DNA of 64,000 nt. Origin: Trebonia sp963773105 (GTDB lineage: Bacteria > Actinomycetota > Actinomycetes > Streptosporangiales > Streptosporangiaceae). Numbering within the stretch: position 1 is the first letter of the stretch; each line of letters starts with the position of its first letter. A program made the position numbers and the translations under genes. Shown here in pieces: positions 47,464-56,999 of this stretch. The stretch spans positions 744,001 to 808,000 of the forward strand of contig CAVZAA010000002.1 of NCBI GenBank assembly GCA_963773105.1. Reading direction: 5' to 3'. Below the pieces are notes generated by a model. The model did no database searches. It worked only from the letters and a program-made list of their open reading frames with translations, and was not told the DNA's origin.

Positions 47464-48744
47464 GTGGCGTCGATTGAAGCCGTGCATGCCAGGCAGATCC
47501 TGGACTCCAGGGGGAACCCGACAGTGGAGGTCGAGGTCGTCCTCGATGATGGTTCTGTCGGCCGGGCGGGCGTGCCGTCCGGCGCGTCCACCGGGGCGTT
47601 CGAGGCGGTAGAGCTCCGCGACGGTGGGTCCGAGTACGGCGGCAAGGGCGTCAGCCGCGCCGTCGACAGCGTGGTGGACGAGATCCAGCCGGAGCTGCTC
47701 GGCCACGAGGCGGACGACCAGCGCCTAGTCGACCAGGCGCTGATCGACCTCGACCGCACGCCGACCAAGTCGCGGCTGGGCGCGAACGCGATCATCGGCG
47801 TGTCGATGGCGGTGGCCAGGGCCGCCGCCGACTCGGCCGGGCTGCAGCTCTTCCGCTACCTGGGCGGCCCGAACGCGCACCTGCTCCCGGTCCCGATGAT
47901 GAACATCGTCAACGGCGGGGCGCACGCCGACTCCAACGTCGACATCCAGGAGTTCATGATCGCGCCGATCGGCGCGCCGACGTATACCGAGGCGCTGCGC
48001 TGGGGCGTGGAGACCTACCACGCGCTCAAGTCGGTCCTCAAGCAGCACGGCCTGTCCACCGGCGTGGGCGACGAGGGCGGCTTCGCGCCCAACCTGGAGC
48101 ACAACCGGGCGGCCCTCGACCTGATCGTGGAGGCGATCGGCAAGGCGGGGTTCACCCCCGGCCGCGACGTCGCGCTGGCCATCGACGCGGCGGCGACCGA
48201 GTTCTACCACGACGGCGCCTACAACTTCGACGGGAAGCCGCAATCCGCCGAGGAGATGATCGCGACCTACTCCGACTGGGTGAGCAACTACCCGATCGTG
48301 AGCGTCGAGGACCCGCTGGCAGAGGAGGACTGGGTCGGCTGGCAGGCGTTCACCGCCGCCGCGGGCGACCGGGTGCAGATCGTCGGCGACGACCTCTTCG
48401 TGACCAATCCCGAGCGGCTCCGCCGCGGCATCGCCGAGAAGTCGGCCAACGCCCTGCTGGTGAAGGTGAACCAGATCGGCACCGTCAGCGAGACCTTCGA
48501 CGCGGTGTCCATGGCGCACCGGGCCGGGTTCAGCTGCATGATCAGCCACCGCTCGGGCGAGACCGACGACACCTTCATCGCCGACCTGGCCGTCGCCACC
48601 AATGCAGGCCAGATCAAGACCGGCGCGCCCGCCCGCGGCGAGCGGGTCGCCAAGTACAACCAGCTGCTGCGCATCGAGGAGCACCTCGGCGACGCCGCCG
48701 TCTACGCGGGCGCGGGCGCCTTCCCGAGGTTCACCGCCGCCTGA
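47464..48744 (+). CDS. eno: enolase
   Basis: 426 residues from GTG 47464, following AAGGAG at the usual distance. It converts 2-phosphoglycerate to phosphoenolpyruvate. Visible hallmarks are ARQILDSRGNPTVEVEV at the N-terminus, GVPSGASTGAFEAVELRDG, GDEGGFAPNLEHN (catalytic Glu), the metal-binding SVEDPLAEEDW and GDDLFVTNP, LLVKVNQIGT (catalytic Lys), and the signature MISHRSGETDDTFIADLAV. Upstream frame extension into the rfbB region is spurious. The stop is two bases from the divIC-like start. Confidence 0.98.
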   Translation: MASIEAVHARQILDSRGNPTVEVEVVLDDGSVGRAGVPSGASTGAFEAVELRDGGSEYGGKGVSRAVDSVVDEIQPELLGHEADDQRLVDQALIDLDRTPTKSRLGANAIIGVSMAVARAAADSAGLQLFRYLGGPNAHLLPVPMMNIVNGGAHADSNVDIQEFMIAPIGAPTYTEALRWGVETYHALKSVLKQHGLSTGVGDEGGFAPNLEHNRAALDLIVEAIGKAGFTPGRDVALAIDAAATEFYHDGAYNFDGKPQSAEEMIATYSDWVSNYPIVSVEDPLAEEDWVGWQAFTAAAGDRVQIVGDDLFVTNPERLRRGIAEKSANALLVKVNQIGTVSETFDAVSMAHRAGFSCMISHRSGETDDTFIADLAVATNAGQIKTGAPARGERVAKYNQLLRIEEHLGDAAVYAGAGAFPRFTAA

Positions 48745-48745
48745 T

Positions 48746-49195
48746 ATGAACGCGCAGACACCACCGCCCCAGCAGGCGAAGCCGTCCCCCGCGCAGGCCG
48801 CCGCGATTGCGGCGGCCGCCCGGCCGACCCGGCTGACCGGCCGGGCCGCGCTGCTGGCGGTGGTGATCTGCGCCATCGCGCTCAGCCTGGCCTATCCGGT
48901 CCGCGAGTACATCGCCCAGCGCCAGCAGATCGACCAGCTGCTGGCGCTCCAGCAGACCAACGCGGCCCAGGTGCAGGCGCTTGAACAGGAGAACGGCCGG
49001 CTGACCCAGACGTGGTACGTGGAGCAGCAGGCAGAGGACGAGCTGCACATGTGCTTCCCGCAGGAGCAGTGCTACCAGGTGGTCCCCGGCCAGTCGGCGC
49101 CGAAGACCGCAAGCAAGCCGCAGGTCCCGGCCGACCCCTGGTATGCCAGGCTGTGGCAGTCCGTCCAGCGCGCCGATGCCCAGCCGGCCAAGTGA
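48746..49195 (+). CDS. septum formation initiator family protein (FtsB/DivIC-like)
   Basis: 149 residues from ATG 48746. An Ala/Pro-rich cytoplasmic N-terminus precedes one transmembrane helix (about residues 34-52, LLAVVICAIALSLAYPV). A coiled coil follows (EYIAQRQQIDQLLALQQTNA, AAQVQALEQENGRL) and then an extracellular tail. This is the layout of FtsB/DivIC, divisome proteins that bridge FtsL and FtsQ. The position directly after eno is conserved in actinobacteria. Confidence 0.9.
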   Translation: MNAQTPPPQQAKPSPAQAAAIAAAARPTRLTGRAALLAVVICAIALSLAYPVREYIAQRQQIDQLLALQQTNAAQVQALEQENGRLTQTWYVEQQAEDELHMCFPQEQCYQVVPGQSAPKTASKPQVPADPWYARLWQSVQRADAQPAK

Positions 49196-49720
49196 ACGCG
49201 GCCGATCCGGGCATAGCCAAGCGTGACGAGGCGGCGGTCGCGGCCCAGCTGGGACGGGTCCCCCGGGGGTTGCGCGGGGTCGCGCACCGCTGCCCGTGCG
49301 GGCTCCCCGATGTGGTGGAGACCGCCCCCCGGCTGCCCGACGGCACGCCGTTTCCCACGCTCTACTACCTGACCTGCCCACGGGCCGCCGCGGCGATCAG
49401 CGGTCTCGAGGCCGCGGGCAGGATGCGCGAGATGACCGAGCGGCTGGCCGATGCGCAGGTGCGGGCCCCCTACGAGCGAGCGCACCAGGACTATCTGGCT
49501 CGTCGAGCAGTCGGCCGCGATGGTCGCGGGGGTCGAGCCGTTGCCGGCCGGCACCCAGTCCGCGGGCGGGATGCCCGACCGGGTCAAGTGCCTGCACGCG
49601 CTGGTCGCGCACGAGCTCGCCGTGCCCGGCGCGAACCCGTTCGGCCGCGAGGCGCTGGCCGAAATCGGCCCGTGGTGGTCGCGAGGCCCCTGCGTAGTGG
49701 TGCCCGAGGAGACGAGGTGA
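49192..49720 (+). CDS. DUF501 protein (apparent frameshift)
   Basis: Starts at GTG 49192 overlapping the previous stop. Family features are QLGRVPRGLRGVAHRCPCG and FPTLYYLTCPRAAAAISGLE, followed by YERAHQDYLARR. After ~104 residues the frame must shift: one extra base within about 49504-49511 separates it from the conserved C-terminal half (GTQSAGGMPDRVKCLHALVA, HELAVPGANPFGREA), which ends at TGA 49718-49720. The repaired protein is about 175 residues, normal for DUF501. The function is unknown. The order eno-divIC-DUF501-ppx is conserved in actinobacteria. Confidence 0.85.
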
Positions 49721-50727
49721 CCATTAAACGGGTAGCGGCGATCGACTGCGGGACGAATTCGATCCGATTGCTGATCGCAGATCTAAATCCAACCGCCGAC
49801 GGTATCGAACGGACCGTTGGTTCCACTGTGAGGTCCGCTCTTGCACTGACCGACGTGGCCCGCGAGATGCGGATCGTCCGGCTCGGGGAGGGCGTCGACC
49901 GCACCGGTCGGCTATCCGAGGCGGCGCTTGACCGGACCATGACCGCGCTGCGCGAGTACGCCGACCTCATCAGGGCGGCGGCGCCGGAGGCGATCCGGAT
50001 GGTGGCGACGAGCGCCACCAGGGACGCCGCGAACTCGCAGGAGTTCACCGATCGGGTCGTCGAGGTGCTCGGGGTCGCGCCCGAGGTCATCTCGGGCGAC
50101 GCGGAGGCGTGGCTGTCGTTCACCGGCGCTACCAGGGAGCTGGCCGGCACCGGCCTGGCGGCCGACGGCGCCTGCCCGCCGCCTTACCTGGTGACCGACA
50201 TCGGCGGCGGCTCCACCGAGTTCGTCCTCGGCGGCCTCGAGAGGACCGGCGCGGGCGAACGGGTCTTCGGCCGGTCAGTGAATATCGGCTGCGTGCGGCT
50301 GACCGAACGGCACCTGCACACGGACCCGCCGCGGCCGGGCGAGATCGCCGATACGACCGCGGATATCGACGCCGCCCTGGAGCAGGCGGCCGCCTCGGTC
50401 CCGGTGGCCAAGGCCAGCACCCTAGTCGGCCTGGCCGGATCGGTCACCACGGTCGCCGCGATCGCGCTTGGGCTCGACCACTACGACTCCGCCCGCATTC
50501 ACCATTCGCGGGTGTCGGCCGAGCGGGCGCACGAGATCGCCGTCGAGCTGCTGGGGATGACCCGGGCCGAGCGGGCGGCAATCCCCGTGATGCACCCGGG
50601 CCGGGTCGACGTGATCGGGGCGGGCGCGCTCATCCTGGACCGGATCATGACTCGTTTGGGGTTCGCCGAGGTCCTGGTCAGCGAGCACGACATCCTCGAC
50701 GGCATCGCCTGGTCGCTGGTGCCGTAG
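49717..50727 (+). CDS. ppx: Ppx/GppA exopolyphosphatase family protein
   Basis: 336 residues from GTG 49717, overlapping the DUF501 stop. ASKHA fold with AAIDCGTNSIRLLIADLN (phosphate loop 1), EAIRMVATSATRDAANSQEF, and phosphate loop 2 PYLVTDIGGGSTEFVLGG, then GLAGSVTTVAAIALGL and HPGRVDVIGAGALILDRIM. It hydrolyses polyphosphate or the gamma/epsilon phosphates of pppGpp. It is the short, single-module form typical of actinobacteria. The open frame extends upstream only because of the DUF501 indel. Confidence 0.93.
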   Translation: MTIKRVAAIDCGTNSIRLLIADLNPTADGIERTVGSTVRSALALTDVAREMRIVRLGEGVDRTGRLSEAALDRTMTALREYADLIRAAAPEAIRMVATSATRDAANSQEFTDRVVEVLGVAPEVISGDAEAWLSFTGATRELAGTGLAADGACPPPYLVTDIGGGSTEFVLGGLERTGAGERVFGRSVNIGCVRLTERHLHTDPPRPGEIADTTADIDAALEQAAASVPVAKASTLVGLAGSVTTVAAIALGLDHYDSARIHHSRVSAERAHEIAVELLGMTRAERAAIPVMHPGRVDVIGAGALILDRIMTRLGFAEVLVSEHDILDGIAWSLVP

Positions 50728-51611
50728 TGGCTAGCGATTCCGCGGCTGACCGCGGCGAGGTTCCGGCGTTCGTGCCGCCGGGTACCGGCTGGCCGGGCGA
50801 CCCGGCCGACGCGGGCACGCCGGTCGCGTTCACCGCCGCGGGGGTGGGCGTGCTCGCGAGCGGCGCGGGGTCACTGCACGAGCTGATCGCGCGGCAGTCG
50901 GTCTGCCGGGCCTGCCCCCGGCTGGTCGAGTGGCGGGAGGAGGTCGCCGTCATTCGCCGCAAGTCCTTCAGGGACCAGCGGTACTGGGGTCGGCCGGTTC
51001 CCGGCTGGGGAGACGACGAACCGTCCATTCTCATCGTCGGCCTGGCACCCGCCGCGCACGGTGGCAACCGGACCGGGAGGGTCTTCACCGGTGATCGCAG
51101 CGGCGACTTCATTTTCGCCTCGCTGCACCGTTGCGGCCTCGCCGCCAAGCCGGACAGCGTCTTCGCTGGGGATGGCCAGCGGCTGATCGGCGCGCGGATG
51201 GCGGCCGTGGTCCGCTGCGCCCCGCCGGAGAACAAGCCAACGCCACAGGAACGGGACAGCTGCATCCCCTGGCTCACGGCTGAGTTGCGAATGGTGGCGC
51301 CATCCCTGCGGGTGATCGTCTGCCTCGGTGGGTTCGCTTGGCAAGCGCTCTGGCCGGTTCTCGCCGCTGCCGGCTACCAGACGCCCCGGCCTAGACCCGT
51401 GTTCGCGCACGGCGCGGAGGTAACGGTGGGGGCTCAGCGCGCCCGTGGGGCCGATGCCTCCGTCGAGCGTGACCACGACGACGGGCCACTGCTCATCCTC
51501 GGCTGCTATCACCCGAGCCAGCAGAACACGTTCACCGGCCGCGTCACCCCGGACATGGTGGACGCGATCTTCACTCGCGCCCGCGACGCGGCCGGTCTGG
51601 CATCAATTTGA
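50727..51611 (+). CDS. family 5 uracil-DNA glycosylase (UdgB-like)
   Basis: 294 residues from GTG 50727, overlapping the ppx stop. The family 5 active-site motif is ILIVGLAPAAHGGNRTGRVF (about residues 95-114). The second motif is LGCYHPSQQNTF (about residue 255). Cysteines at CRACPRLVEWREE, and further Cys at AAVVRCAPPENK and RDSCIPWL, fit the [4Fe-4S] ligands. It removes uracil and related bases from double-stranded DNA. An Ala/Gly-rich N-terminal extension of ~50 residues is unconserved. Confidence 0.9.
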   Translation: MASDSAADRGEVPAFVPPGTGWPGDPADAGTPVAFTAAGVGVLASGAGSLHELIARQSVCRACPRLVEWREEVAVIRRKSFRDQRYWGRPVPGWGDDEPSILIVGLAPAAHGGNRTGRVFTGDRSGDFIFASLHRCGLAAKPDSVFAGDGQRLIGARMAAVVRCAPPENKPTPQERDSCIPWLTAELRMVAPSLRVIVCLGGFAWQALWPVLAAAGYQTPRPRPVFAHGAEVTVGAQRARGADASVERDHDDGPLLILGCYHPSQQNTFTGRVTPDMVDAIFTRARDAAGLASI

Positions 51612-51737
51612 TCTTGCTTAAGTTACCGTCCGAACTCGTCAGCTAATTATTAATAGCCGGGCCAAGGCCGGAAGAGATCGATATTCGCAGGGGTCGCACT
51701 AAGGGGACAGATTGTGTTTTCGGGGTACGATTAGTCC

Positions 51738-51810
51738 GCCCCCGTAGCCCAAGGGAAGAGGCCGGCCCCCTAAAAGGGCCCTAGTGTCGGTTCGAACCCG
51801 ACCGGGGGCA
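51738..51810 (+). tRNA. class I tRNA with anticodon UAA by position and C33 (identity uncertain)
   Basis: 73-nt cloverleaf. The acceptor stem is GCCCCCG/CGGGGGC, with a D arm at 51747-51762. The anticodon stem is GGCCC/GGGCC (51764-51768 and 51776-51780) with a 7-nt loop CCTAAAA. The variable loop is 5 nt (CTAGT). The T arm is GTCGG-TTCGAAC-CCGAC, and the discriminator is A. CCA is not encoded. By position the anticodon is UAA, which would read the Leu codon UUA, but leucine tRNAs have a long variable arm and this one does not. Position 33, almost always U, is C. It could be an unusual UUA-reading tRNA, a mis-templated Arg-type tRNA, or a non-decoding tRNA-like RNA. Confidence 0.75.
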
Positions 51811-51850
51811 CCGGACCAGGTAGAAGGGGGCTCACAAGCACAGACGAACG

Positions 51851-51872
51851 TGCATCCGCGTTTGCGGGTGCA
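51851..51872 (+). terminator. hairpin downstream of the tRNA
   Basis: TGCATCCGC (51851-51859) pairs with GCGGGTGCA (51864-51872) with one G-U pair and a GTTT loop. It is followed by a short T-containing stretch. It lies about 40 bp after the tRNA and is its likely terminator. Confidence 0.45.
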
Positions 51873-51921
51873 GGTTTGAGAGAATTGCAGCTAAATTCTC
51901 ATCTCGGCCGCAGGGTATTGG

Positions 51922-52161
51922 CTAGACGCCGAAACGCCTGAGGTGACGCTGTATTTCGTACTCGCGGACGATCGCCACGGCGTAGCGGTCGCAGATGCCG
52001 TGCTCGTCGGCCAGCCAGTTCGACTGCTCCTCGCGACGGAAGAAGGCGGGGCCGGACTCCAGGTGGCCGAACCACTCGGAGAGTGGGCGGCCGGTTACGT
52101 TCGGGATGCGTGCGATGAGGCTTTTGTGCGTGTCAGGCGAGTGAGTCAGCGACATTGGCAC
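51922..52161 (-). CDS. DUF4287 small protein
   Basis: 79 residues. The visible pattern is DTHKSLIARIPNVTGRPLSE, WFGHLESGPAF, and WLADEHGICDRYAVAIVREYE, resembling DUF4287 proteins, where a C-terminal helix with xxHGxxxxxAxAIVxE is conserved. Function unknown. It stands alone between the tRNA and the thiolase gene. Confidence 0.75.
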   Translation of the reverse strand: MPMSLTHSPDTHKSLIARIPNVTGRPLSEWFGHLESGPAFFRREEQSNWLADEHGICDRYAVAIVREYEIQRHLRRFGV

Positions 52162-52264
52162 CTCCGGGGTTTGACGTCGCTTTTCACCGAGCCTGCCTCA
52201 CCTGGAGGCCACTGGCAAGACCCAATCCGCAACCTTCCCGTAATGTCCCGTTTGTCGAGGGCTG

Positions 52265-53482
52265 CTAGGCAAGCCGTTCGAAGATCATCGCCATGCCCTG
52301 ACCGCCGCCGACGCACATGGTCTCGAGGCCGATGGTCTTGTCGTGGAACTGGAGGCTGTTGATGAGCGTGGTCGCGATCCGCGCGCCGGTCATGCCGAAC
52401 GGGTGGCCGACGGCGATCGCCCCGCCGTTGACGTTGAGCCGGGAAGGGTCGATGCCCAGTTCCCGGGCCGACGGGATGACCTGCGCCGCGAATGCCTCGT
52501 TGATCTCCACCAGGTCGACGTCGTCGATCGACATCCCGGCCCGCCCCAGCGCCTGCCTGACCGCCTCGATCGGCCCGAGGCCCATGATCTCGGGGGAGAG
52601 CCCGCTGACGCCGGTAGCGACGATCCGCGCGAGCGGAGTGAGGCCGAGTTCGGCGGCCTTGGTGTCGCTCATCACGACCAGCGCGGCCGCGCCGTCGTTA
52701 AGCGGGCAGCAGTTCCCTGCCGTCACCGTTCCGTGCTCGCGGAACACCGGCTTCAGGGTGGAGATCTTCTCCAGCGTCGTTCCCGGGCGGGGTCCGTCAT
52801 CGGCCGACACGACGGTGCCGTCGGGCAGCGTCACCGGGGTTATCTCCCGCTGCCAGAACCCGTTGGCGAGGGCCTTCTCGGCGAAGTTCTGCGACCTGAC
52901 GCCGAACTCGTCCTGCTCCATGCGGGAGATGCCGCGCAGCGCCGCGACGTTCTCCGCCGTCTGCCCCATCGCGATGTAGACGTCAGGCAGTTCGCCGTCG
53001 GCCCGCGGGTCATGCCACGGGGTCTCCGCCTCCGCGGTCGCCGTGGTACGAGCCTTCGAGGCGTCGAAGGCCGGGTTCTGCGTGTCGGGCAGGGAGTCGC
53101 TGCTGCCCTTGGCGAACCGGGAGACGCACTCGACTCCCGCCGTGATGAACACGTCGCCCTCTCCGGCCTTGATCGCGTGGTAGGCCATCCGGGTGGACTG
53201 CAGCGAGGACGAGCAGTACCGGTTGACGGTGGTGCCCGGCACCGTGTCGAGGCCGAGCAGGACGGCGGTCACCCGGGCGATGTTGAACCCCTGCTCACCG
53301 CCGGGCAGGCCGCAGCCGACGATAAGATCTTCGACAGAGGCGGGATCGAGTGCCGGAACCTTCGCCAGCGCCGCCGAAACGATCTGCGCCAGCAGGTCAT
53401 CGGGCCGGATCGAGGTCAGCGACCCCTTGAAGGCCCGGCCGATCGGGGAGCGGGCGGTCGCGACGATGACTGCTTCTGGCAT
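52265..53482 (-). CDS. thiolase (acetyl-CoA C-acyltransferase)
   Basis: 405 residues from ATG 53482, with AAGGAGG seven bases upstream. The acyl-accepting Cys is in TVNRYCSSSLQSTRMAYHA (about residue 90). The general-base His is in NGGAIAVGHPFGMTGARIA (about residue 355), and the second Cys in TMCVGGGQGMAMIFE near the C-terminus. It condenses or cleaves acyl-CoAs (beta-oxidation or acetoacetyl-CoA formation). A monocistronic setting gives no pathway clue. It is divergent from the CBS gene. Confidence 0.94.
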   Translation of the reverse strand: MPEAVIVATARSPIGRAFKGSLTSIRPDDLLAQIVSAALAKVPALDPASVEDLIVGCGLPGGEQGFNIARVTAVLLGLDTVPGTTVNRYCSSSLQSTRMAYHAIKAGEGDVFITAGVECVSRFAKGSSDSLPDTQNPAFDASKARTTATAEAETPWHDPRADGELPDVYIAMGQTAENVAALRGISRMEQDEFGVRSQNFAEKALANGFWQREITPVTLPDGTVVSADDGPRPGTTLEKISTLKPVFREHGTVTAGNCCPLNDGAAALVVMSDTKAAELGLTPLARIVATGVSGLSPEIMGLGPIEAVRQALGRAGMSIDDVDLVEINEAFAAQVIPSARELGIDPSRLNVNGGAIAVGHPFGMTGARIATTLINSLQFHDKTIGLETMCVGGGQGMAMIFERLA

Positions 53483-53599
53483 GATTTGGGCCTCCTTGTG
53501 CACGTGTCACAGACACGTTAACAGCCGAATCTACCCGCAGCCGATAGCGTCCGAGCATTGCGATGCCGCGATGGTGCGGCTAACCAGGGGGAGAGCCAC

Positions 53600-55013
53600 G
53601 TGCAGGTTTACAACTCGCTGACCGATGTGATGGGGAACACTCCCTTGATCCGCCTGAAGTCCGTCGTCGAGGGCGTCGCGAAGACGCCGAACGTACTGGT
53701 CAAGGTCGAGTACCTGAACCCCGGGGGCTCGGTCAAGGACCGCATCGCGCTCCGCATGATCGACCGGGCGGAGCGCGAGGGCAAGCTGCGGCCGGGTGGC
53801 GTGATCGTGGAGCCGACCTCCGGTAACACCGGCGTCGGGCTGGCCATCGTCGCCCAGGAGCGCGGCTATCGATGCGTGTTCACCTGCCCGGACAAGGTGG
53901 CCGGGGACAAGATCGCCGTTCTGCGCGCCTACGGCGCCGAGGTCGTCGTCTGCCCCACCAGCGTCCCGCCGGACCACCCGGACTCCTACTACAGCACCGC
54001 CCGCCGCCTGGCGCGGCAGACGCCCAACGCGTGGCACCCGGACCAGTACGCGAATCCGGACAACCCGGCCGCGCACTACCACTGGACCGGCCCCGAGATC
54101 TGGGCGCAGACCGACGGGCGGATCACCCACTTCGTCGCGGGCATCGGCACCGGCGGCACGATCTCGGGCACCGGCCGCTTCCTCAAGGAGAAGTCAGACG
54201 GCCGGGTCAAGGGTCATCGGCGCCGACCCGGAGGGCTCGGTCTACTCGGGCGGGACCGGCCGCCCCTACCTGGTCGAGGGCGTCGGCGAGGATATCTGGC
54301 CGACCACCTTCGACCGGGAGATCGCGGACGAGGTGATCGCGATCAGCGACGCCGACTCGTTCGCGATGACCCGGCGACTCGCCCGCGAGGAGGGGCTGCT
54401 GGTCGGCGGCTCGTCCGGCCTCGCCGTCGCCGCCGCTCTCAAGGTCGCCGCCAGTGCGGATCCCGACGACGTCATCGTCGTCATCCTGCCCGACGGCGGC
54501 CGGGGCTACCTGTCGAAGATCTTCAACGATGACTGGATGGCCGACTACGGGTTCCTGCGCGAGAACACCGCCGGGCCGACGGTCGGGGACCTGCTCGCGG
54601 CCCGGCAGACGCGCATCCCGGCGCTGGTTCACGTCCACCCGGACGAGACCGTGGCCCAGGCCATCGCGCTGCTGCGCGAGTACGATGTCTCGCAACTGCC
54701 GGTCGTCCAGGAGGAACCGCCGCTGATGGCGGCCGAGGTGGCCGGCTCGGTCGCCGAGAGCGACCTGCTCGACGCCCTGGTCAGCGGGCGCGCCACGCCG
54801 CAGGACCCGATTAGCGGGCACATGTCGCCGCCGCTGCCGGTGCTCGGCCAGGGCGAGCCGGTCAGCAGCGCCGCCGCCGTCCTGGAGAAGTCGGGCGCGG
54901 CCCTCGTGCACGTCGAAGGCAAGCCTGCCGCGGTGCTCACCCGGGCGGACCTGCTGGCCTACTACGCCACCGCCACTGCCCCGAACGCAGCAAGCACCGG
55001 AGGAGAACAGTGA
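53600..55013 (+). CDS. cystathionine beta-synthase with C-terminal CBS domains (apparent frameshift)
   Basis: Starts at GTG 53600 with GGGGGAGA upstream. PLP lysine is in NPGGSVKDRIALRMI (about residue 41); SGNTGVGLAIVAQERGY and GIGTGGTISGTGRFL follow. One extra G in the run 54211-54213 breaks the frame. The continuation in the next frame reads VIGADPEGSVYSGG, then EGLLVGGSSGLAVAAAL and two CBS domains (VHPDETVAQAIALLREYDVS, and the pair near 54820-54950). Repaired length is about 470 residues, usual for bacterial CBS. It makes cystathionine from serine and homocysteine. It overlaps the next gene (GTGA at 55010-55013). Confidence 0.88.
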
Positions 55014-56162
55014 ACGACGAGACGCTCGGCTTCGAGACGCTGGCGATTCACGCCGGCCAGGACCCCGACCCGGTCACCGGGGCGGTCGTCCCCGCCGATC
55101 TACCAGACCTCGACCTACAAGCAGGACGGCGTGGGCGGCACCCGCGGCGGCTACGAGTACTCGCGCACCGCCAACCCGACGCGGACCGCGCTCGAGACGT
55201 GCCTGGCCGCGCTGGAGAACGGCGCGGCGGCGCTCGCGTTCGCCTCCGGGATGGCGGCGGAGGACTGCCTGATCCGCACCCTCTGCCGACCAGGCGATCG
55301 GGTGCTCATCCCCGGTGACGCCTACGGCGGCACGTTCCGCCTGTTCGACAAGGTGCTCGTGAACTGGGGGGTGGAATACCGGTCCGTTACCCAGACCGAT
55401 CTTGAAGCCGTCGCCCAGGCCGCAGCTCAATGGCGACCGAAGCTCATCTGGGCCGAGACCCCCACTAACCCGCTGCTGTCGATCGTGGATATCCGCGCGC
55501 TGGCGGAGATCGCGCACGAGGCCGGCGCGCTCCTGGTGGTGGACAACACGTTCGCCTCGCCGTACCTGCAGCGCCCGCTCGACCTCGGCGCGGACGTCGT
55601 GGTGCACTCCACCACCAAGTACATCGGCGGTCACTCCGACGTTGTCGGCGGCGCCGTCATCGTCCGGGACCAGGCCTACAGCGAAGATCTGCACTTCACC
55701 CAGAACGCCACCGGTGCGGTGGCCGGGCCGTTCGACGCCTGGCTCACGCTGCGGGGCATCAAGACCCTAGGGGTGCGGATGGACCGGCACTGCGCCAACG
55801 CCGCCCGGGTCGCGGCGATGCTGGCCGACCACCCGGCCGTCGAGTCGGTGTTCTACCCGGGCCTGGCCGGGCACCCGGGTCACGAGGTCGCCAAGTCGCA
55901 GATGCGGGACTTCGGCGGAATGGTGTCGTTCCGGGTGCGCGGCGGTGAGGACGCGGCCGTCGAGGTGTGCGGTCGTACCCGGCTGTTCACGCTGGGCGAG
56001 TCGCTTGGCGGCGTCGAGTCGCTGATCGAGCACCCGGCCCGGATGACGCACGCCTCCGTCGCCGAGTCCCCGCTCGCCGTGCCGCCGGATCTGGTCCGGC
56101 TGTCGGTCGGCATCGAGGACGCGGCCGATCTGCTGGCCGATCTGAGCCAGGCGCTCAGCTAG
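55010..56162 (+). CDS. cystathionine gamma-synthase/lyase (apparent frameshift)
   Basis: Starts at GTG 55010 behind AGGAGAACA: MNDETLGFETLAIHAGQDPD. An extra C in the run 55090-55093 shifts the frame. The correct continuation is PPIYQTSTYKQDGVGG and RGGYEYSRTANPTRTALETC. The PLP lysine is in VVHSTTKYIGGHSDVVGGAV. SLGGVESLIEHPARMTHASV ends the conserved core. Repaired length is about 384 residues. It either forms cystathionine from an activated homoserine or cleaves it to cysteine. Pairing with CBS supports reverse transsulfuration (homocysteine to cysteine). Confidence 0.88.
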
Positions 56163-56201
56163 CCCAGTTATCCGTGCGGTAGCTCGGGTATTCGTCCGGG
56201 A

Positions 56202-56801
56202 CTAGTGCCAGACCATCAGCACCAGGATCACCAGCCAGATCAGCGCGGTAATCCCGCCCATCGAGGCGATCCGCCCGCGCTCGACCGCCGCTAGCCTGAG
56301 GTCGGCTTTGATGGCGGCCTGGGGATCGGCCTTGGCGTCGGTGGCGTCGGCCTGCTTTTTGTCGGTGTCGGCCGGCGTCGGCTGGTCGCTGCCGACCGCT
56401 GCGTTCTGCTGCGATTCCGGCGCCGCTTCCGCTGCCCCGGTCGCCTCGCTGCCCACCACCGCCATCGTGTCGTCCGCCGTGGCGAGCGCGGTGAACGCCG
56501 TGCGCTGGTCGCGCATGATCAGCACCAGCAGCACGAACGCGACGACGAAGAGGGTGAGCGAGACCGAGATCCACCACTGGCTGAACTTGTGCGTCATGCC
56601 GGCCAGGACAGCCCCGAAGATGAGGGTGAGCAACGCGGCGATCGAGTAAATCCGCGTGGTCCGGTACAGATAGCCAACCAGGACGGTGTTCTGCCTGCGG
56701 ATATAGCGGGGCGTGGACATGATCGCCGCGGTACCCGGCCCGATGGTGAAAATCGCGGCCACCAGGTGGAGCCACAGGACGGCGTGGTCGGCAAATGACA
56801 T
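56202..56801 (-). CDS. four-helix membrane protein (DUF2269-like)
   Basis: 199 residues. Transmembrane segments are about residues 7-27 (LWLHLVAAIFTIGPGTAAIM), 48-68, 78-99 and 178-198. The first helix with HLVAAIFTIGPG and the following PRYIRR resemble DUF2269-type integral membrane proteins. A long Ala/Asp/Lys-rich cytoplasmic linker (about 115-160) separates the last helix. Function unknown. A parallel open frame at 56155-56775 is a shadow. Confidence 0.72.
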   Translation of the reverse strand: MSFADHAVLWLHLVAAIFTIGPGTAAIMSTPRYIRRQNTVLVGYLYRTTRIYSIAALLTLIFGAVLAGMTHKFSQWWISVSLTLFVVAFVLLVLIMRDQRTAFTALATADDTMAVVGSEATGAAEAAPESQQNAAVGSDQPTPADTDKKQADATDAKADPQAAIKADLRLAAVERGRIASMGGITALIWLVILVLMVWH

Positions 56802-56999
56802 GGTGCGATCCTAGGGGATCAGGCAGGTCCGTGTTGGCCAGGATGGCCTCGCTGGCCTGCGTTCTCGTGTGCGTGTGGGTCGCGCGTGACGCGCTGAACT
56901 ACCCGACCCAATTCCGGGTAAACGCCTCGTTGCAGACGGTAGTCGAATATGGGTGTCGCCCCGGGGTGCGGCCGTCGGTACCGCTACGATTCGAATCCT

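Noticed and set aside
49012..50727. A 571-residue DUF501-Ppx fusion
   Set aside because: About 70 residues in the middle (from ~49500 to 49717) match neither family. The DUF501 C-terminus lies in another frame, and ppx has its own GTG at 49717.
53483..53599. Possible riboswitch upstream of the CBS/CGS sulfur amino acid genes
   Set aside because: The leader is too short (under 120 bp, shared with the divergent thiolase promoter) and no SAM- or SAH-type core motif was recognised.
54211..54213. Programmed ribosomal frameshift in CBS (and similarly in CGS)
   Set aside because: No slippery heptamer or required downstream structure is apparent. The same kind of one-base error recurs in many unrelated genes of the window, which favours sequencing error.
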